DNA of 64,000 nucleotides, from assembly GCF_000003815.2 (NCBI RefSeq), contig NC_049992.1:13493105-13557104 (forward strand), read 5' to 3'. Both the position numbers and the translations under genes were made by a program. The DNA comes from Branchiostoma floridae (Eukaryota > Chordata > Leptocardii > Amphioxiformes > Branchiostomatidae). The notes beneath the pieces are model-generated. The model worked only from the letters and a program-made list of their open reading frames with translations, was not told the DNA's origin and did no database searches. Below are positions 20,502-34,373 of this stretch, in pieces; position 1 is the stretch's first letter; each line of letters opens with the position of its first letter.

Positions 20502-23500
20502 TTTGAATATTTTCTCTAGATGGAGTGTGTGAAATAGCGCACCTAGCGGACCTTGTCCTAAGTGCGAAATCAATACTGCATATCATGACGAAATGGTTTA
20601 TGATTAAATTATTATGTTCTACAACTTTACAATGGCAACGTTTAAAGAATTAATATAAAGGAGAAAATATCAGTGTTAGGGGAATCTGAATGCTCTACCG
20701 AATTCCAAGACATGTCAGATACAACTTTATCTACGTAATATGACAAAGTTATTAAATTATCATCGACCTTGGACTTATAATTATAGAATGATCATTTCAT
20801 TTCATTGATCTTCTGAAAGACCAGTGTTAAACTAATATCTTATTCTCGGTGATATGATTACATAACCATCGTCTGTGTCATACATATATATCTATTGAAT
20901 ACATGCTTGCAATTGCATAATAACCACGTTAGTCAGAAAATATGATATAACAGATGTGTATCAAAGATAAGAGCAAAGTTTACAAAGAAATTTATGCGTA
21001 AATATACCAGTAATTCTTCTCTCAGTCATGTGCCCTAGTGCCTAGATATATTGAGTCAATACAAGAGACCCCCAAGATACTAGTACATCTTCATATAAAC
21101 GTCTATTGAAGGATATCACACAACATCGGGTTGTCATTAATTACATTTTGATTACATTATAGCGACATGTATTGGATAGAATTGTGCGCAAGTCCGTGTC
21201 AATACAATTACAGTTAGAAAGTCAAAATTATGAAATGAGTCTGCAGTGAACCCAGTCGGGTATTCCGCGCAGTCTAGACGCATTCTACGCGAGTATTCCG
21301 TGACTTATGCTACATGTGTGGCACTTTTGGCGATTAACTCAATGGGATATCTAATCGATTAATAGCTCTATTTTGGTTTCCCTTGCAAAGATGATGATAG
21401 AAAAAATAGCTGGATGCTCCTAACGAAAAAAAAGTTGGTTTAACGAGTAACCGTTAGAGCGAATAGAACTAAACTTGTTTTGATGCCAATATCAGCACCA
21501 AGGACAGATGCCAAACCAATAACATTATATAAAGCCACAGTACGTTCCGCGGTGTGTACATCTAAGAGTGCGCAAAAGTGCACGTAGTATACGTGTGCCT
21601 TTGTGACAATTTTGTATTGAACATTTCAGGCGAAATTGTGTGGCTCACGCTGTGCAGCAGCCGGCTGAAATAAGCCGCATGAACGCCCCCTCTCAGTGGG
21701 GTTCACCTCCAAGAAAATTAGCTCCTGACCCGACCGCGTTACACTACCGGCTTTCCATACATTTTCATACCTCATTTTCCACCATCGCACATGTGACTTC
21801 CCTGTTCGTGAATGTAATTTGATGAAGCGGCGTCCTTACATCATAAATATATATCTCGTTTTCGATCGAGAGTCACTCACAGAGAGGTACCGCAGCGGTA
21901 GGGTACGGCATTCCCCTTCTTATTTACTTCTTACCGCCTACAGGGGACGTTATTTACGGCGGGGATCGATTGTACATGTTAACGCTATCCGGCTCCATCT
22001 TCGGTAGCCTTGGTGCTGATGAGTATATCGACCTGCGGGTGGAATAAGGACAGCGGAGAGGAGGAGAGGCTTGTATGGGAGCACAGGGCTGTCTGCCCCC
22101 GCAGATGGGGCGCCCGTACCCCTATCTTTGTCAGCAGGTACGTTTAGTACTTTCTTCACTTATTTATAAACAAAGATTTATATGATTTGCTGTCTGTTTC
22201 GTGCTATCCCCCTCTCCATCTCCGTGAAGTGGACCGTGTGAGAGATAGGGTACTGTGTAGTGTAATGGCTTTCTGAGGAGAGGCATTATAACCATAATAT
22301 GCTGAAGCGTGTCTAACCAACGAAGTGGAAAATAGAATCGCTGTTACTGCAATGTCCAAATATGCTAGCTTTATAGATTCAGCACGGACTTTAAAGTTAG
22401 AGGGAAATGGGATAGGGATTTTTTTTCTTTGTTTGGAGGTAAGTCGCGATGTCATTGCACACACGTGGGATGTACGCATGCGCAGAAGGACACAGGTGCA
22501 GGAGGCGTGGATGGGCGGTCACGGTTAATTGTCTCGAACCGGCGTTTGTATTTTCGCTGGAAATTGATGACGCGACGCTAATGCAGAGTAGTTTATCATG
22601 GAATTGCAAATGGCGGAACACATTCGTCCCCGGGGAGAACTAAACGTCTACATTTAGCAAGGACGACCGATGGAAATGACATTGGGGAGGGGGGATGGTG
22701 GTTAAGGGGTATTTCTCATGGCTCTCTTGTAGTCATGGTTTAAGGCCACAGCAGGTAAATTTTATGGATGACATCCTCTGCAGACTGCACAAAAATGAGG
22801 CAGGGCGAAGGAAACAAGATGCCAAGCTAAGAAAACAAGATGACAAATTTTCAAAATAGACACCATAAACGTTGTCACAAGACTTGAAGTGACAAAATAT
22901 GGCATCACAATTAATGAGCGAGCGCATTTCATTTCATAGTACTAGTGCTGTGGCCTAAGTAAGAAAAATGTGCATTTTATAACGACCCGCGCTTTAAAGC
23001 AACGAATCCGAATACATGTCCCCATTGTATATCATAAAGCAATCAAACTAACTTGATGTTGTTTATATCGGCACTGCAGTATTGAAAATAACAGTAAGTA
23101 GTCGTGACGTATAGCATGATTTTAGACGCCAAGTAAATGTAGATTGACGTGTAATAAAGAGGACAAATTGTGTAGTATTGTCGTGTAATAAAGACAATCT
23201 GTGCCGTTATAACATTCAAAATGACCAATTATTGCAGAGTGTAGATGCCTTTGAATAGTACAATCTTCCTGTCACTAACTATAACGTGCAACCGTTATAA
23301 TGCATATGGAGGCATACGTACTGAGGTAAAGTTTATATATAGTCCTGGTGAACATATACACTGGATCTTGAAAATATGTCATAGATTGCATTTATAATAC
23401 TTGAACCAGAATCGTTTGTATGAAAGTCTGAAGCTTAATGAAACTCTATCTAACGTCAACATTATATTTCAAAATTAATTGACAAAAATTGGCCAGCGTA

Positions 23501-26500
23501 AATTAGACATAGCTAACATTTGCATGTCTTCATGATAAGAATATAAGATTGATAATTGAGAGAACTACGTTTGTAATGGGATTCAGGAAGACGTGACACT
23601 GTCAATAGAATTGATTCTGCCTGTGGTCTTACAGAATCGAGAAATGTTCGGGTAGTTCTAATTAGCGATTGATCATTCCTCCGCTGTGTGTGAACGGGTC
23701 CCTGCTTGTGGAGAATGTGATCTTTAATCACTTTTGACATGTAGTAAAATCACTCCGCACAGACTGGGGAGGAGCTCAAGTATGATAAGTGAGGTGTACG
23801 TGTTAGGAATGTTTTATTCTTCGTGTCAATGTCACAAATGGGAAGTATACTGATGGTTGTCTACGTGTTATTCGCAAGACTTACAAGATAGAATTTTGTT
23901 AGAGAGATACTTCCACAGAAAAGCGTCCCAGGCCTAAAAAGAACATCTGCTGTGTTCTTTATTGATTCTTCTAGTTGTAATGGTCGGTAAAGCACATGTA
24001 ATAAAAACTCGTCGGTAAAACTAGGTCAATCTGCTTTCAGTCGAGGTGCACACTATATACCAAAGCACATAAAAGCTTCGGCCAACCTTTATCTAACGTT
24101 ATTACTTACCAGGGGCAACAGAGCATGAGGGATTCATAGTGAAAGGAACTAGTGCTGACAGGAGTATTACCACAAAAGGGAGATAATGTTTTATCGTTTC
24201 GTACGTCTTATTTTCAGTGCAAGTCACCATAACAGGGATATAGTTGCAGTGGTACAATTCTAATCCAGGTTAGAGGTCACATATTACAAATTACACATAA
24301 CAATGCATTTCAACACAGTAAACCATAAAGCCATATTGCTATTGGCCTCCTGTGCCACAAAAACATATAAAAACATTCAAATGATTTATCAAGTCATTGG
24401 CAAGAAACGGAGATGGAAGAATGTCTTGAACTCTGACCTTCTTGCTCTGATTACAGCCTTAAGACGGTGCAAGTTACCCAGACAGGGCGTCGCCTTTCTT
24501 TTACAGTAAACTCACGAATGTGGATACCGAAGAAAATTAAACGCCTGCCTTTGACAATAGAATCGCTGATCGTCAATTTGGCCCTGGAGGGATTTCTAAA
24601 GGACTATAATCGGATCATGTGCCCGTTATGACTTCCGCAAAGTTTGGCAATAATTTCTAATGGAAAACCCGTGTTTATAATGGTTTATCCAAGCATGGTG
24701 AGGGGCAGGCAAAGAATGATCTACGGGGTGTGTGAAAAGAGCATTTTGAATCCATTAGCCTTTATTGATCATCTTAACACAACGTTAAACATATTTGTGT
24801 CAAGGTTTAAAAATATTTTCGTATGGTTGTCGTAAATACCTCTTGAAAAACAGTGATGTCAAACCGCATACTGTCAAAAACGTTAGAAGATATAAGTTGT
24901 TTTGGTTTTGTTATTTTTTTCTAGTTTTTTTTCCACAGAAGCACTATGGTAAACAAACATTAAGCAACAACGTGACCAACGCACAGCTTGTGATTTCATT
25001 AACCCCGTTTTCAGCCGCCTATGTGGCCCCAGTTTCCCTGACTTTTGGGAAATAATCGAATTTCTGGTTGATAACGGTGTGCAACACATTAGCATTACTA
25101 CTTTACATGGAAGGGGGTTGATATAGAGGTAGATACGAATATATAAGAAACGTGGGAAAGTCACGCAGTCATCTTGGTATTGCTCGTACTGTATATTCTC
25201 CTTGATACAAGACAAGAGGAAGACAAGACATGGGGCCATTTCTTAAGGTAAGATTCGACACGTCTTAACACGAAATCGTTGATATGTAGAAAATTTCGTT
25301 CACATAGTTACTATTGAATAGCTTTTAAAAGGAAACGAAGCTACTCCTTATGTGTATGCATACAAGAGTAGAGTAGAAAGGACTATACTGTTCATAGGGT
25401 CTAGGGGTATAAAAAGCGTATACAACCAGCTTGTTTTACCTGCACTGATTTCTTCGCAAAAAGATTGAACCCCATAAGCCTTTGTGCTTCCTCCCATAGA
25501 CCGTTCTATTGTTGTGTATGTATGAATATTTAGTTTGAACACTGGTTTGAACCATTTTGCAGCTGAGCCCGCAGACTACAATCTCAAGGGAGTAAAAAAC
25601 AGACTTCATCACATACTAGAGCCCAATCCCAGGGGACGGCAGATGGCGGCTAGCTCACCCGGGGCTGTGGTGTTAATGCGCGGTTTTCGCCAACTTACAA
25701 TTCGCTGATTTCAGCTCAGTCCCTGGATAATATACTATGACGTTTTGGGAGCGCGAGTAAGAGGCTAGATGGAGTCCTACGAGAGGGATCTGCGATTGAA
25801 CCGATAACTGGAATATTACGGGCAAAAGGGATTTCAGGTTGAGGTGACATTCGGATTATAGCCATCTACATTAAATCCATAAACATGACTGTGTATTTCG
25901 TTGTTGTAGTATAACGATTATTTTTCTTAGGCATTCAAAGATGCATATAAAATATAGATATTCCAATAAAAATCACTAGGAACTTTTGTGGCCTACGACT
26001 TTACTACGTACATGTATGCTTTCCTGATCGCACCATCTACATATTACGACTTAACACTGGAATCAGCAGTTCTGCCTCTGGTTCCTGCAGTACCACTGAT
26101 TAACGTTAGACAGTAGTCCTTTATGCTTGTTTCAGAGAACCATCTCCCGCCGCCTGCACCACAAAGTGCTCACGATTTCTGATTATTATTAGCGTTATAA
26201 CATCCAAATCTGTTAGCTGTCTGGCTCGTGACATATTTTGGTTCAGAAGGGTTGAACCTCTAGTACTTCAGGGAGTTAGAAATTGGCGCTTCTCTGGAAA
26301 ACATGACGTAAGTCGTTAGTGCAGCTGTTTGGGGCTATCTATCAGGACTGTCACCCGCGGCAAACATGCAGTTATGATCGTCATAATAATCATAATCTTA
26401 GCTATAAACTAATCCTTTATATGGACATTTTGTTGTCCAATGTGTATAAGAGACATGTACGTTTTCGTTATTTACTGTCGCACAGTTTACTAAACAAACA

Positions 26501-29237
26501 CCCTCGCGTTAGACAACAGAGGCGACCTGCCAGCTAGCATGGACGTCCTCTGAAAAGAATCCAGAATTTCTCCGTCTCCCTTATAGGGTGTCGGTAACCA
26601 GGCGACGCGATATCCGAACCTCACGGCTAGAATAGCCACTATTTTTAGACGCTAGGTCTCCTTCCCCCTTCCTGTTTTGAATCTTGTGTTCTGTCTAATT
26701 TCCCCCGTTTTAACGTCTAAGGAAGCCCTGTTTGGGGAAGACAAGTAAAGGTAAATGTGTTTCAAGTTTCTCTTATATGTTTGGAGATTTGATTTTTGCT
26801 GTACATGTTGAGGGCGTGTCATGAGATTGCTTTAAAAGTAGGCTCTCATCCGCGTGCATGAAATGATACAGGCATATCTCTGATGGTGGTTATATGGTAA
26901 CAACTACCAGTAAGGGAAAATGTCGCCAAAAAAGCATTTTTGAATACATTCCCAGGACTGAATAATTTGTAAGTATTTCGTATGGGAGTGGGGCGTTGTA
27001 TATTTCTTTACATACTTCGTGGTGTGATAGGACGAGGAGGGTGGGCATTGGTCAACTACATCACTATCCAGTATTCCATATATAGACATACAATTATTCA
27101 ATGCATTTTCCCTTCTGGCTGTCCCTGTTATAACCGTTTGGGGAGTGTCTGTAATCGTTTTATAACGCATACATGTCTTCTGTATAGTCTGAAAGTATTT
27201 CCCTGTGTATGAAGGTCCATGTATGACTGTTGTTTGACTGGTAAGCGCGCGTTATCGTCTTGTAGAGACATTATCAGGCGTTGCTGACGTTAAACATACA
27301 GGCATGGGCGGTATGCGCTGATGGAGAGAGTGGGAGGGGGGCAACGCTCCAAAATATCCCCTGACCCTGTTTTGTATATGGTGCAATATATATTGATTCT
27401 TCAAGATTTGTTTTGGTCGGATTACATTTTCGTTTATTTGATGAAATAAAAGGGAATCAAGCATTGCGTTTGAATGCCTTTCGAAATTTGGCTTATCACC
27501 AAGTTTCTTTGAATGACAAGCTAGATCAAACTCTTACCATTTGGTAATGCTGAATTGTAGCATCTATGCATCTGTGGCTACCTTCAAAATATGTGTTTAT
27601 TTTCCAGTTCTCCTTTAAAATGTTCTTACCTTTGCCCCTGCACACTACTTGTACCTGTCTCTATGTATTGATCTTCATGTTTATTTTGACATGGATACCC
27701 GATACGATTCGTTCTGCCCAACAGCAGGCTCATCAATCGCACGTTCAATGTCATGCTCTATAAATGCCCTGGAAATGGAACTCATCAATTCCCTGTGCCT
27801 CTGCCGGCTCGGGGAATGGTCCATGTCTGCCTGTAATAATACTTGCTCATGTCTCCGAATGAATAAGAAAAGGAAAAAAAAAACAGAAGACTGAATGTGC
27901 ATGTGTACATAATAACAGGCTTATGATGGTTACAGAGGATAAAAAAAAAACATCCAGCCATTTCGATATATGTTTTTATCCAAAATTCGCTTTTTTTATC
28001 AGACCCCTGAGTAAGGAAAAATGATGGAGATAATACGATTTTGTTCATATGCTTTCACGATATTCGTTCGCTGCAGTGACGCCTTTCTCAAAGAAATTAA
28101 AGTATAGCCTTTCCATGTCCATATAAATGTTTTACCATCTCTAACTCTATAACATAGACGATCGAGCTTTACACTGAATGCAAATGCCGTCCTTGGTATG
28201 TGTCGTTAATAAGTACGAAAGCGGGTGGATTAAATCATTACAACAGTAATGCTACATTAAAACGAGTATTCAGTGCAGTAAAAGACATGCGGTGCCACGC
28301 TGGGTAAATCCCGTTGAAGGTTCCGTTTGATGACAAATGCGACTTGAGCGATGAATACTATATTTGATCCTGTGCCTAATGTGTAGGACGACTGGGCTGC
28401 CAAAGACGCGTGCTAAGAATACCCCTGTACCGCAGAGACGTCTGTCATGATAACTCATTTCCATAACTAGGCTGCACTTGGACAACAAACCTGCCTTAAT
28501 TCAGCTTTGCAAAGAAACCGCTATTTGGTCTGAAATGTAATTATGATAACGTACAATCTCCCTACACCAAGAGCTACTACAAGATATGAAATAAACACTT
28601 TTTGAGTCATTTTGTTCACAAGCAGACAGACAGACAGTACTGGTGACAACTACCTCTTTGGTGGACGTTACAATTTGTGACGATTTCTATGCCATATATA
28701 CATTACGATATATCAACCATTGATAACCCGAGATGATGATAGATGATAGTACACGTCGAATAATGCAATCACATTACATGGCATCTTTCCCCCCCTCCCA
28801 CCCATTGCTGAATGGGAACAGCCCGTTTTCACCACTGAAGTAGATGAGTTTAGACACAAGAGCGCTGGATAGACGTCAGCTAGTTCTGGGTGTGACGGAA
28901 CTAGTAGGGATGGTACAATGGGTTTTACATGGATGATAAGAAATCAGAATTATTACTGGTCTTTATTTAATACAGTAGAACCCGCTTAATTGCACGGCCT
29001 ATTTGCCAGCGAATTTTGCAATTATCCGGCTGGTGCAATAATGCGAAGTTATCTACCTGGACCGCACCGGTTTGGGATTTTGGGATCCGTGCAGTTTGTG
29101 CGTTAATCCGTTGTGCAATTAACTGGCTTGTACTTTAGTAAAAAGAAGGGGTTAACTTTTCTCAAATGCAGCATAGATGAGATAACCTTATTTCAGATAC
29201 CTTTTTGTTCTCACTAATTCTTACCTTTTCCACGCAG
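20502..29237. other. Long gene-free interval between BAG1 and the first actin
   Basis: No exon, RNA gene or repeat array is recognised over most of these 8.7 kb. The open frames are short, without family resemblance or consistent splice borders. A CG-rich patch lies around 21540-22160. A small pogo-like element sits at 28971-29140. The upstream untranslated exon of the first actin gene is expected here but was not located. Confidence 0.5.
28971..29140. mobile_element. Pogo/Tigger-like MITE
   Basis: The left end TACAGTAGAACCCGCTTAAT and the reverse complement of the right end share AGTA, AA.CC and TTAATTGCAC in order. TA lies at both outer edges. The CAGTAGAACC start and AATTGCA motifs resemble ends of pogo/Tigger (Tc1-mariner) elements. 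It is 170 bp and non-coding. Confidence 0.5.
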
Positions 29238-29246
29238 GTAAGAAGT

Positions 29247-32200
29247 ATGAGGGTGACGTCAGAAGAGGAGGGTGTGGCCCTCGTGATCGACAATGGGTCC
29301 GGGATGTGTAAGGCAGGGTTTGCGGGGGATAACGCGCCCAGGGCCGTGTTCCCTGCAGTGGTCGGCTCTCCGAGACACGAGGTGAGGAACGCACGAGAAA
29401 CGCACGTTTTCCTTATCAATCAGACTTGCACAGAGAAAGAGATGGAGACATATATATTTCAACCATACATTTTATGGATAGTTGCAATCATTTTGTTTCA
29501 TACGCAGAATACAGTAACAAAGAAGAAGAGATTAGATTTTGACATAATTTGTGTAGCAAGTGTCATAACTAGATCAAATGTTACAATTGATAAATGCAAT
29601 GATCAACGTAACTTTAAAGGAGGAACGCTGACGGGTACAAGAGATGGACCTATCACTATGCACCCTCTCCCACGCTGAAGATCGTTACTCGTTATTGCTC
29701 AGAACATAACGTTACCACTGTGGCGTGCGGTTGGTTACGACCCATTATGCCAAAACTGTAATTGAAAAGATCTCGTAACATCAATTCCGCTGGGTAAAGA
29801 AATGATGACTAAACGTTAGCTGAATTGGACTCCATTGTGCATGTTTCTAAGACACTTACCCCCCCTAGCGGATGCTAATGAATTACAGTAATAGCATTCT
29901 AGTGGTGATGCATACTGAAGATAAACGTTATAAAACGCATTCTCTAATTTTGCAGGGAATTATGTTAGGTATGGGGGCCAAAGACGCGTACGTGGGTGAC
30001 GAGGCTCAGAGCAAGAGGGGGGTGTTGTCCCTGAGATATCCCATGGAGCACGGCATCGTCACCAACTGGGACGATATGGAGAGGGTGTGGCATCACGCCT
30101 TCTACAATGAGATGCGGATGGCCCCCGAGGAGCACCCTCTGCTGGTGACCGAGGCACCCATCAACCCTAAAGTCAACAGAGAGAGGATGACAATAGTGAG
30201 TGGTGCATCCATGCATTCGTCACTGTAGATCTCAGGAAAGATGGGAAGCTAGGATAATGTTGTTAAACTTTACTACTACAGACACCTGCTATGCGTATTT
30301 ATATACGCTGTCATACACGAATGTCCTAATGGATTACAATCTCAACTGTGCACTCTGACAGTGGAAGCATACCTGAAATGTTGTACTATTCTTTTAGCTG
30401 ATCAAGTTTGTGTCCAGTTCAGTTGACAGAAATCATAAAATGTAAAAATTGTAGCATAGCCAAATAATCTTCAAAACCTTTGTGTATGGATACACATGTT
30501 TGTCCTGGTTACTACATGTACTAACTTCTGACTGAACTAGACAATCTCAGTATTTACAAAATCATTTATTTCTGACAGACGATGTTCGAGACGTTTAACG
30601 TGCCGGCCCTGTACGTGTCCATCCAAGCCGTGCTGTCCCTGTACGCCTCCGGCCGGACCTCTGGGATCGTGCTTGACTGCGGGGACGGCGTGTCCCACTG
30701 TGTCCCCATCTTCGAGGGGTACTCCCTGCCGCACTCCATCATGAGGCTGAACCTGGCGGGAAGAGACATCACCCATTACCTGATGAAGCTGCTGACAGAG
30801 AGGGGGTACTCATTCGTCACCTCAGGTGGGTCGCTGTGGGGCCTTATGGTCTCCTGGATAGCTTCCTCGTGATTCTTCAACCGTACAGTCGCTCAAACCT
30901 GGCATTTAAGCTTATTGTAGCACCCAAGTCTCTTTCGTCCTCTCCGCTTTAGTAAGAGACTTGACAGATGTAATATTTTAAATGCCAGGCTACAATCGCT
31001 GCCTTTGAACGCTCTTCCAAGTTATGAAGTGAGCGTATAGATAACTGGAATTGTACCAAGGCCTCTTTAATAGTGATTTACATAGAAATTGACAGTGGGC
31101 CTTGCCCTGTCGTAAGGGCACACGGTACGTCACCGTACCAAAACAACAATTCCATTATGGATGTCAGACAAGAGATGGCAGAAAAATCTTCAAATTTGAC
31201 CCATGGGGGTGAATGTACTTTGGACAAACTAAATCTACGAAAATCTGCGTTTCATTTGAGTTGTTAGAACCGTATTAGACCGTATATATATAGAGATATA
31301 TATATATAGAGAGAGAGAGACGGTACCTTTTCCTCCTGTGTTTGTTCGCATATGGCTTGATAACTACATGTACCTGTTTTCTTCCCCTACCAGCCGAGAG
31401 AGAGATCGTGAGAGATCTGAAGGAGAAGACGTGTTTTGTTTCCATGAATTTTGAGGAAGAGATGATGAGGATAGCCATGAACACAGAGCAGATGTACAAG
31501 AGGACCTTTGAACTTCCGGACGGACAGAAGGTCACCATCGGCAGCGAGCGCTTCAGGGCGCCCGAGGCGCTCTTCCAACCATCCTTCCTCGGTGAGACTT
31601 TAAACCATGGACGACTATATGTGTGGCACGTGCATATGTCTTTAAAAGCGACGTAACTTTAATGCAACATCAATTTTACTGATTATACCTTTTTTCACAG
31701 TTAGAGAGAGGTTCTATCGTCTGTCTATACCTGCAGTTGGTTATGGAGCGGTAACATTCTTTGTGGATCGTCGTTTGGGTTTCTGATGTTGTAGAATTCT
31801 CAATCAGACCGCGTGACAAAAAAAAAAAACGTTGAAAAGAAACTACGGCTAAATCTCGCTAGAAACGTGCATGCCTATCTTTAGAATGATCTCAGTTTGC
31901 GATCGTACGACTGTCGTACGACCATCGTACGACGTCCGTGAGCGTGCCCTAGCCTGAGTCGATATACATGTACGTTTGTGTTTGCAGGTATGGAGTGCTG
32001 CGGTATCCACGAGACCACGTACTTCAGCATCATGCGCTGTGACCTTGACATCCGTCGTGACCTCTACGCCAACCTGGTGCTCTCGGGAGGGTCCACTATG
32101 TTCCCGGGGGTGACAGACCGTATGCAGAAGGAGATCCTGTACCTTGCCCCTCCCGCCATGAAGATCAAAACCGTCAGTCCGCCGGAAAGGAAGTACTCCG

Positions 32201-32313
32201 TTTGGATAGGTGGTTCCATTTTGGCGTCGCTCCACTCTTTTCAACAAATGTGGATCAGAAAGTTTGACTACGATGAATACGGACCCACCATTGTTCACAG
32301 GAAATGTTTCTAA
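29247..32313 (+). CDS. Divergent actin (actin 1)
   Basis: Five exons (29247-29381, 29956-30195, 30579-30825, 31394-31591, 31988-32313) encode 381 residues, compared with 375-377 for ordinary actins. [26 protein letters not shown], the [10 protein letters not shown] strand and the C-terminal HRKCF are intact, so fold and nucleotide site look preserved. Differences are spread throughout: an altered N-terminus ([13 protein letters not shown]), [15 protein letters not shown] in the DNase I loop region, two extra codons in exon 4, and [12 protein letters not shown]. The first intron sits after codon 45, matching the position in the minus-strand actin. The exon opens at an acceptor nine bases before the ATG, so an upstream untranslated exon is expected. 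An AATAAA at 32853-32858 may end the message. It is an intact actin paralogue whose tissue use is unknown. Confidence 0.9.
30897..30990. repeat. Imperfect inverted repeat in an actin 1 intron
   Basis: CCTGGCATTTAA near the left edge returns as TTAAATGCCAGG at the right edge, and AAGTCTCTT returns as AAGAGACTT inside. The 94-bp unit can fold into a hairpin and looks like a decayed MITE. No target duplication is clear. Confidence 0.55.
31276..31320. repeat. TA/GA microsatellite
   Basis: Alternating TA runs pass into GA repeats inside an actin 1 intron. Confidence 0.7.
31902..31933. repeat. Three CGTACGAC palindromic units, 11-bp period
   Basis: CGTACGAC starts at 31904, 31915 and 31926, each within a near-palindrome such as GTCGTACGAC. 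It lies about 55 bp before the last exon of actin 1. Confidence 0.7.
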
Positions 32314-32852
32314 GAAAAGCTAAGAAAAACATACTGGGACCCTACGATATAGTGTACTCTAAACAAGTAGGTAGTTTTGTGATACACCATATATTGGAAA
32401 TATTTCATAAGAAAAATTACACCATTAGACAACGTTTAAACACGAAGAAAATGGAACACCGTTCTCAGATATGGTGCTATGATCACACTCACTTTTATAA
32501 ATTCTTAAAGAAAAAACTTTGATTTGACTACTTCTGTAACAACCTAGGTCAGTAAGGGCGAATATGTTACCATTGATAACATTGCAGTGTACTCCATAGA
32601 TACTGAAAAAAAAGACAGGTTTGTACCTATGGCTAAATACTTATATTCTTGAGTTTTCCTGTAAAGCCACAACGAAAAGGCAGCAATGTAAAGAGGAATG
32701 TTGTTATGATAGATTGATAATCGATGAAGCGGCCATGGAAAAGGAACATGCTACAAACCAGAGTTCTTAGTCCAGGAACTATATAACAGAATTCAAGTTG
32801 TAAGCTATATACGATGTGTCTATTTTCAATTTATGAAGACCAGAATGTTCAA

Positions 32853-32858
32853 AATAAA
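32853..32858 (+). terminator. Candidate polyadenylation signal, actin 1
   Basis: This AATAAA lies 540 bp after the stop codon and is the first perfect hexamer that I see in the 3' flank. Confidence 0.45.
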
Positions 32859-33952
32859 TAAGAAGCTTAAGCCAGGGACACAAAACGAAGTTGACATCTG
32901 CCCCCTAGCGAGGTTAGAAATCATGACAAGTAGCCACCATATTTGACTTAGACATATATGATTCAATAAGCAATCATGTGTAAGGTAAATAAACAGCGTT
33001 GTTGCATCTTGTGTTGTGTATATCAAGACATTCTAAAATATGGCACCTTTTTTCTTCCTAGATTAGATTTTAACTTCGCTAATCGAAGAAACTATGTCAG
33101 AAAAATGCAATAATGTTTGTGTGTTTGTTTGATGGGATGGAATCTTTTCACTGTTGGTCAAATATATGTATATTCTTACTTTTGTAGTAATAGTCTTACT
33201 GTTTTAAGAAATTTTCAAAAAACATAGCACCATATAAGTGATGTCTATTATTTAGCTTTATCCATATTATCGAAGTGGCAAAGTACTAGTAACACTTTTA
33301 CCCGCTGCTTACTTGCCACACTTGTTTCGCTGCACACAGAAGTGGGTCCACTGTCATGTTTGTATCACGGCTTTTGTAAATAAATGGACAGTTAAGGACC
33401 GATGGGATGCGTGGAATGTGTCATCTCTGTAGATAGATTATTCCCCATGCATTAGCTTGCTACATGATAGCCTCTGTTTTCGTTTTGTTTTTCTGAAAAC
33501 GTTCACGCTACCTAAACTTCCCAATTCTCCTCCACTCTGGCGTTTAGTCTGGGCATTTTGGATTGACATGATCGTCTCTCGCGAAACGATGATGTTTTAT
33601 CAAGCCTCCTTGGGTAAAGACAATTCCAAAGTGTCCCTTATAACGTTAGAACTATTAAATGTTGGCAGAAGGTATACCGGTACTCATCGGAAATGTACTG
33701 TTTGCCTCAACGACAATGTGTCATTGTCAATGTGGTTGAGAAAGAATATTACCTGAAAATCAAAGCTTGCTGATGAAGGATTTCCGGTGTTTCCTCAACA
33801 AATGTGAAAACAAATCATGATATGAATGCTAACATCATACCAACCGGACATTAAGACGAAAATGCACAGAATAACCATATTGGCACACGACTGCATGAAA
33901 TAAATGGTAAATCATCGCACGCGTTTTTGATGGGAGCCGTGTCCTGATGATA

Positions 33953-34052
33953 NNNNNNNNNNNNNNNNNNNNNNNNNNNNNNNNNNNNNNNNNNNNNNNN
34001 NNNNNNNNNNNNNNNNNNNNNNNNNNNNNNNNNNNNNNNNNNNNNNNNNNNN
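33953..34052. other. Scaffold gap (100 N)
   Basis: Exactly 100 N between actin 1 and actin 2. Confidence 0.95.
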
Positions 34053-34238
34053 TCGAGTCTATTGCTTTCGTACAGGCTAGATGAATCATTAACAGTTTCC
34101 CACGCAAAAGGCATGTGAAGGTTTCGCCTTGCGTCCCGCAGCCCTGCAAACAGAAATAGAACATGGCGGTCAAACATGGTGGAGGGGCATTTTTCTGGGA
34201 ACATGCATCATTTAGCGTCTCCATTTGTCAATGGGTCG

Positions 34239-34248
34239 CCAATAATGG
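34239..34248 (+). promoter_or_regulatory. CArG box upstream of actin 2
   Basis: CCAATAATGG matches the CC(A/T)6GG serum-response-factor site exactly. It lies about 120 bp before the TATA box, as expected for a chordate muscle actin promoter. Confidence 0.6.
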
Positions 34249-34366
34249 AAATGGTGAATTTCTGACAGCTGTACAGAGGTGAGAAATCCAGACATGAAAC
34301 GCTTCCATGTCTGGAAATACAACTTGATAGGGGAACGATTTCCCCGTATTCTGATCCTCAAAAATG

Positions 34367-34373
34367 TATAAAA
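34367..34373 (+). promoter_or_regulatory. TATA box of actin 2
   Basis: TATAAAA is followed about 95 bp later by a splice donor (exon end 34467, then GTGAGT). This suggests an untranslated first exon of about 70 bp, spliced to the acceptor before 34827. Confidence 0.7.

Larger units (their letters stand above)
32314..34238. other. Spacer between actin 1 and the actin 2 promoter
   Basis: It holds the actin 1 3' flank with possible AATAAA sites (32853-32858 and about 33376), a scaffold gap, and no recognised gene. A 99-codon open frame at 33457-33756 shows no family features. Confidence 0.5.

Noticed and set aside
29382-29678. Extension of actin 1 exon 1 through the donor to 29678
   Set aside because: The reading loses all actin similarity after PRHE, and a good GTGAGG donor joins it to the next actin exon in frame.
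33457-33756. 99-codon open frame on plus after actin 1
   Set aside because: No motif and no promoter or polyadenylation context; it probably lies in spacer sequence.
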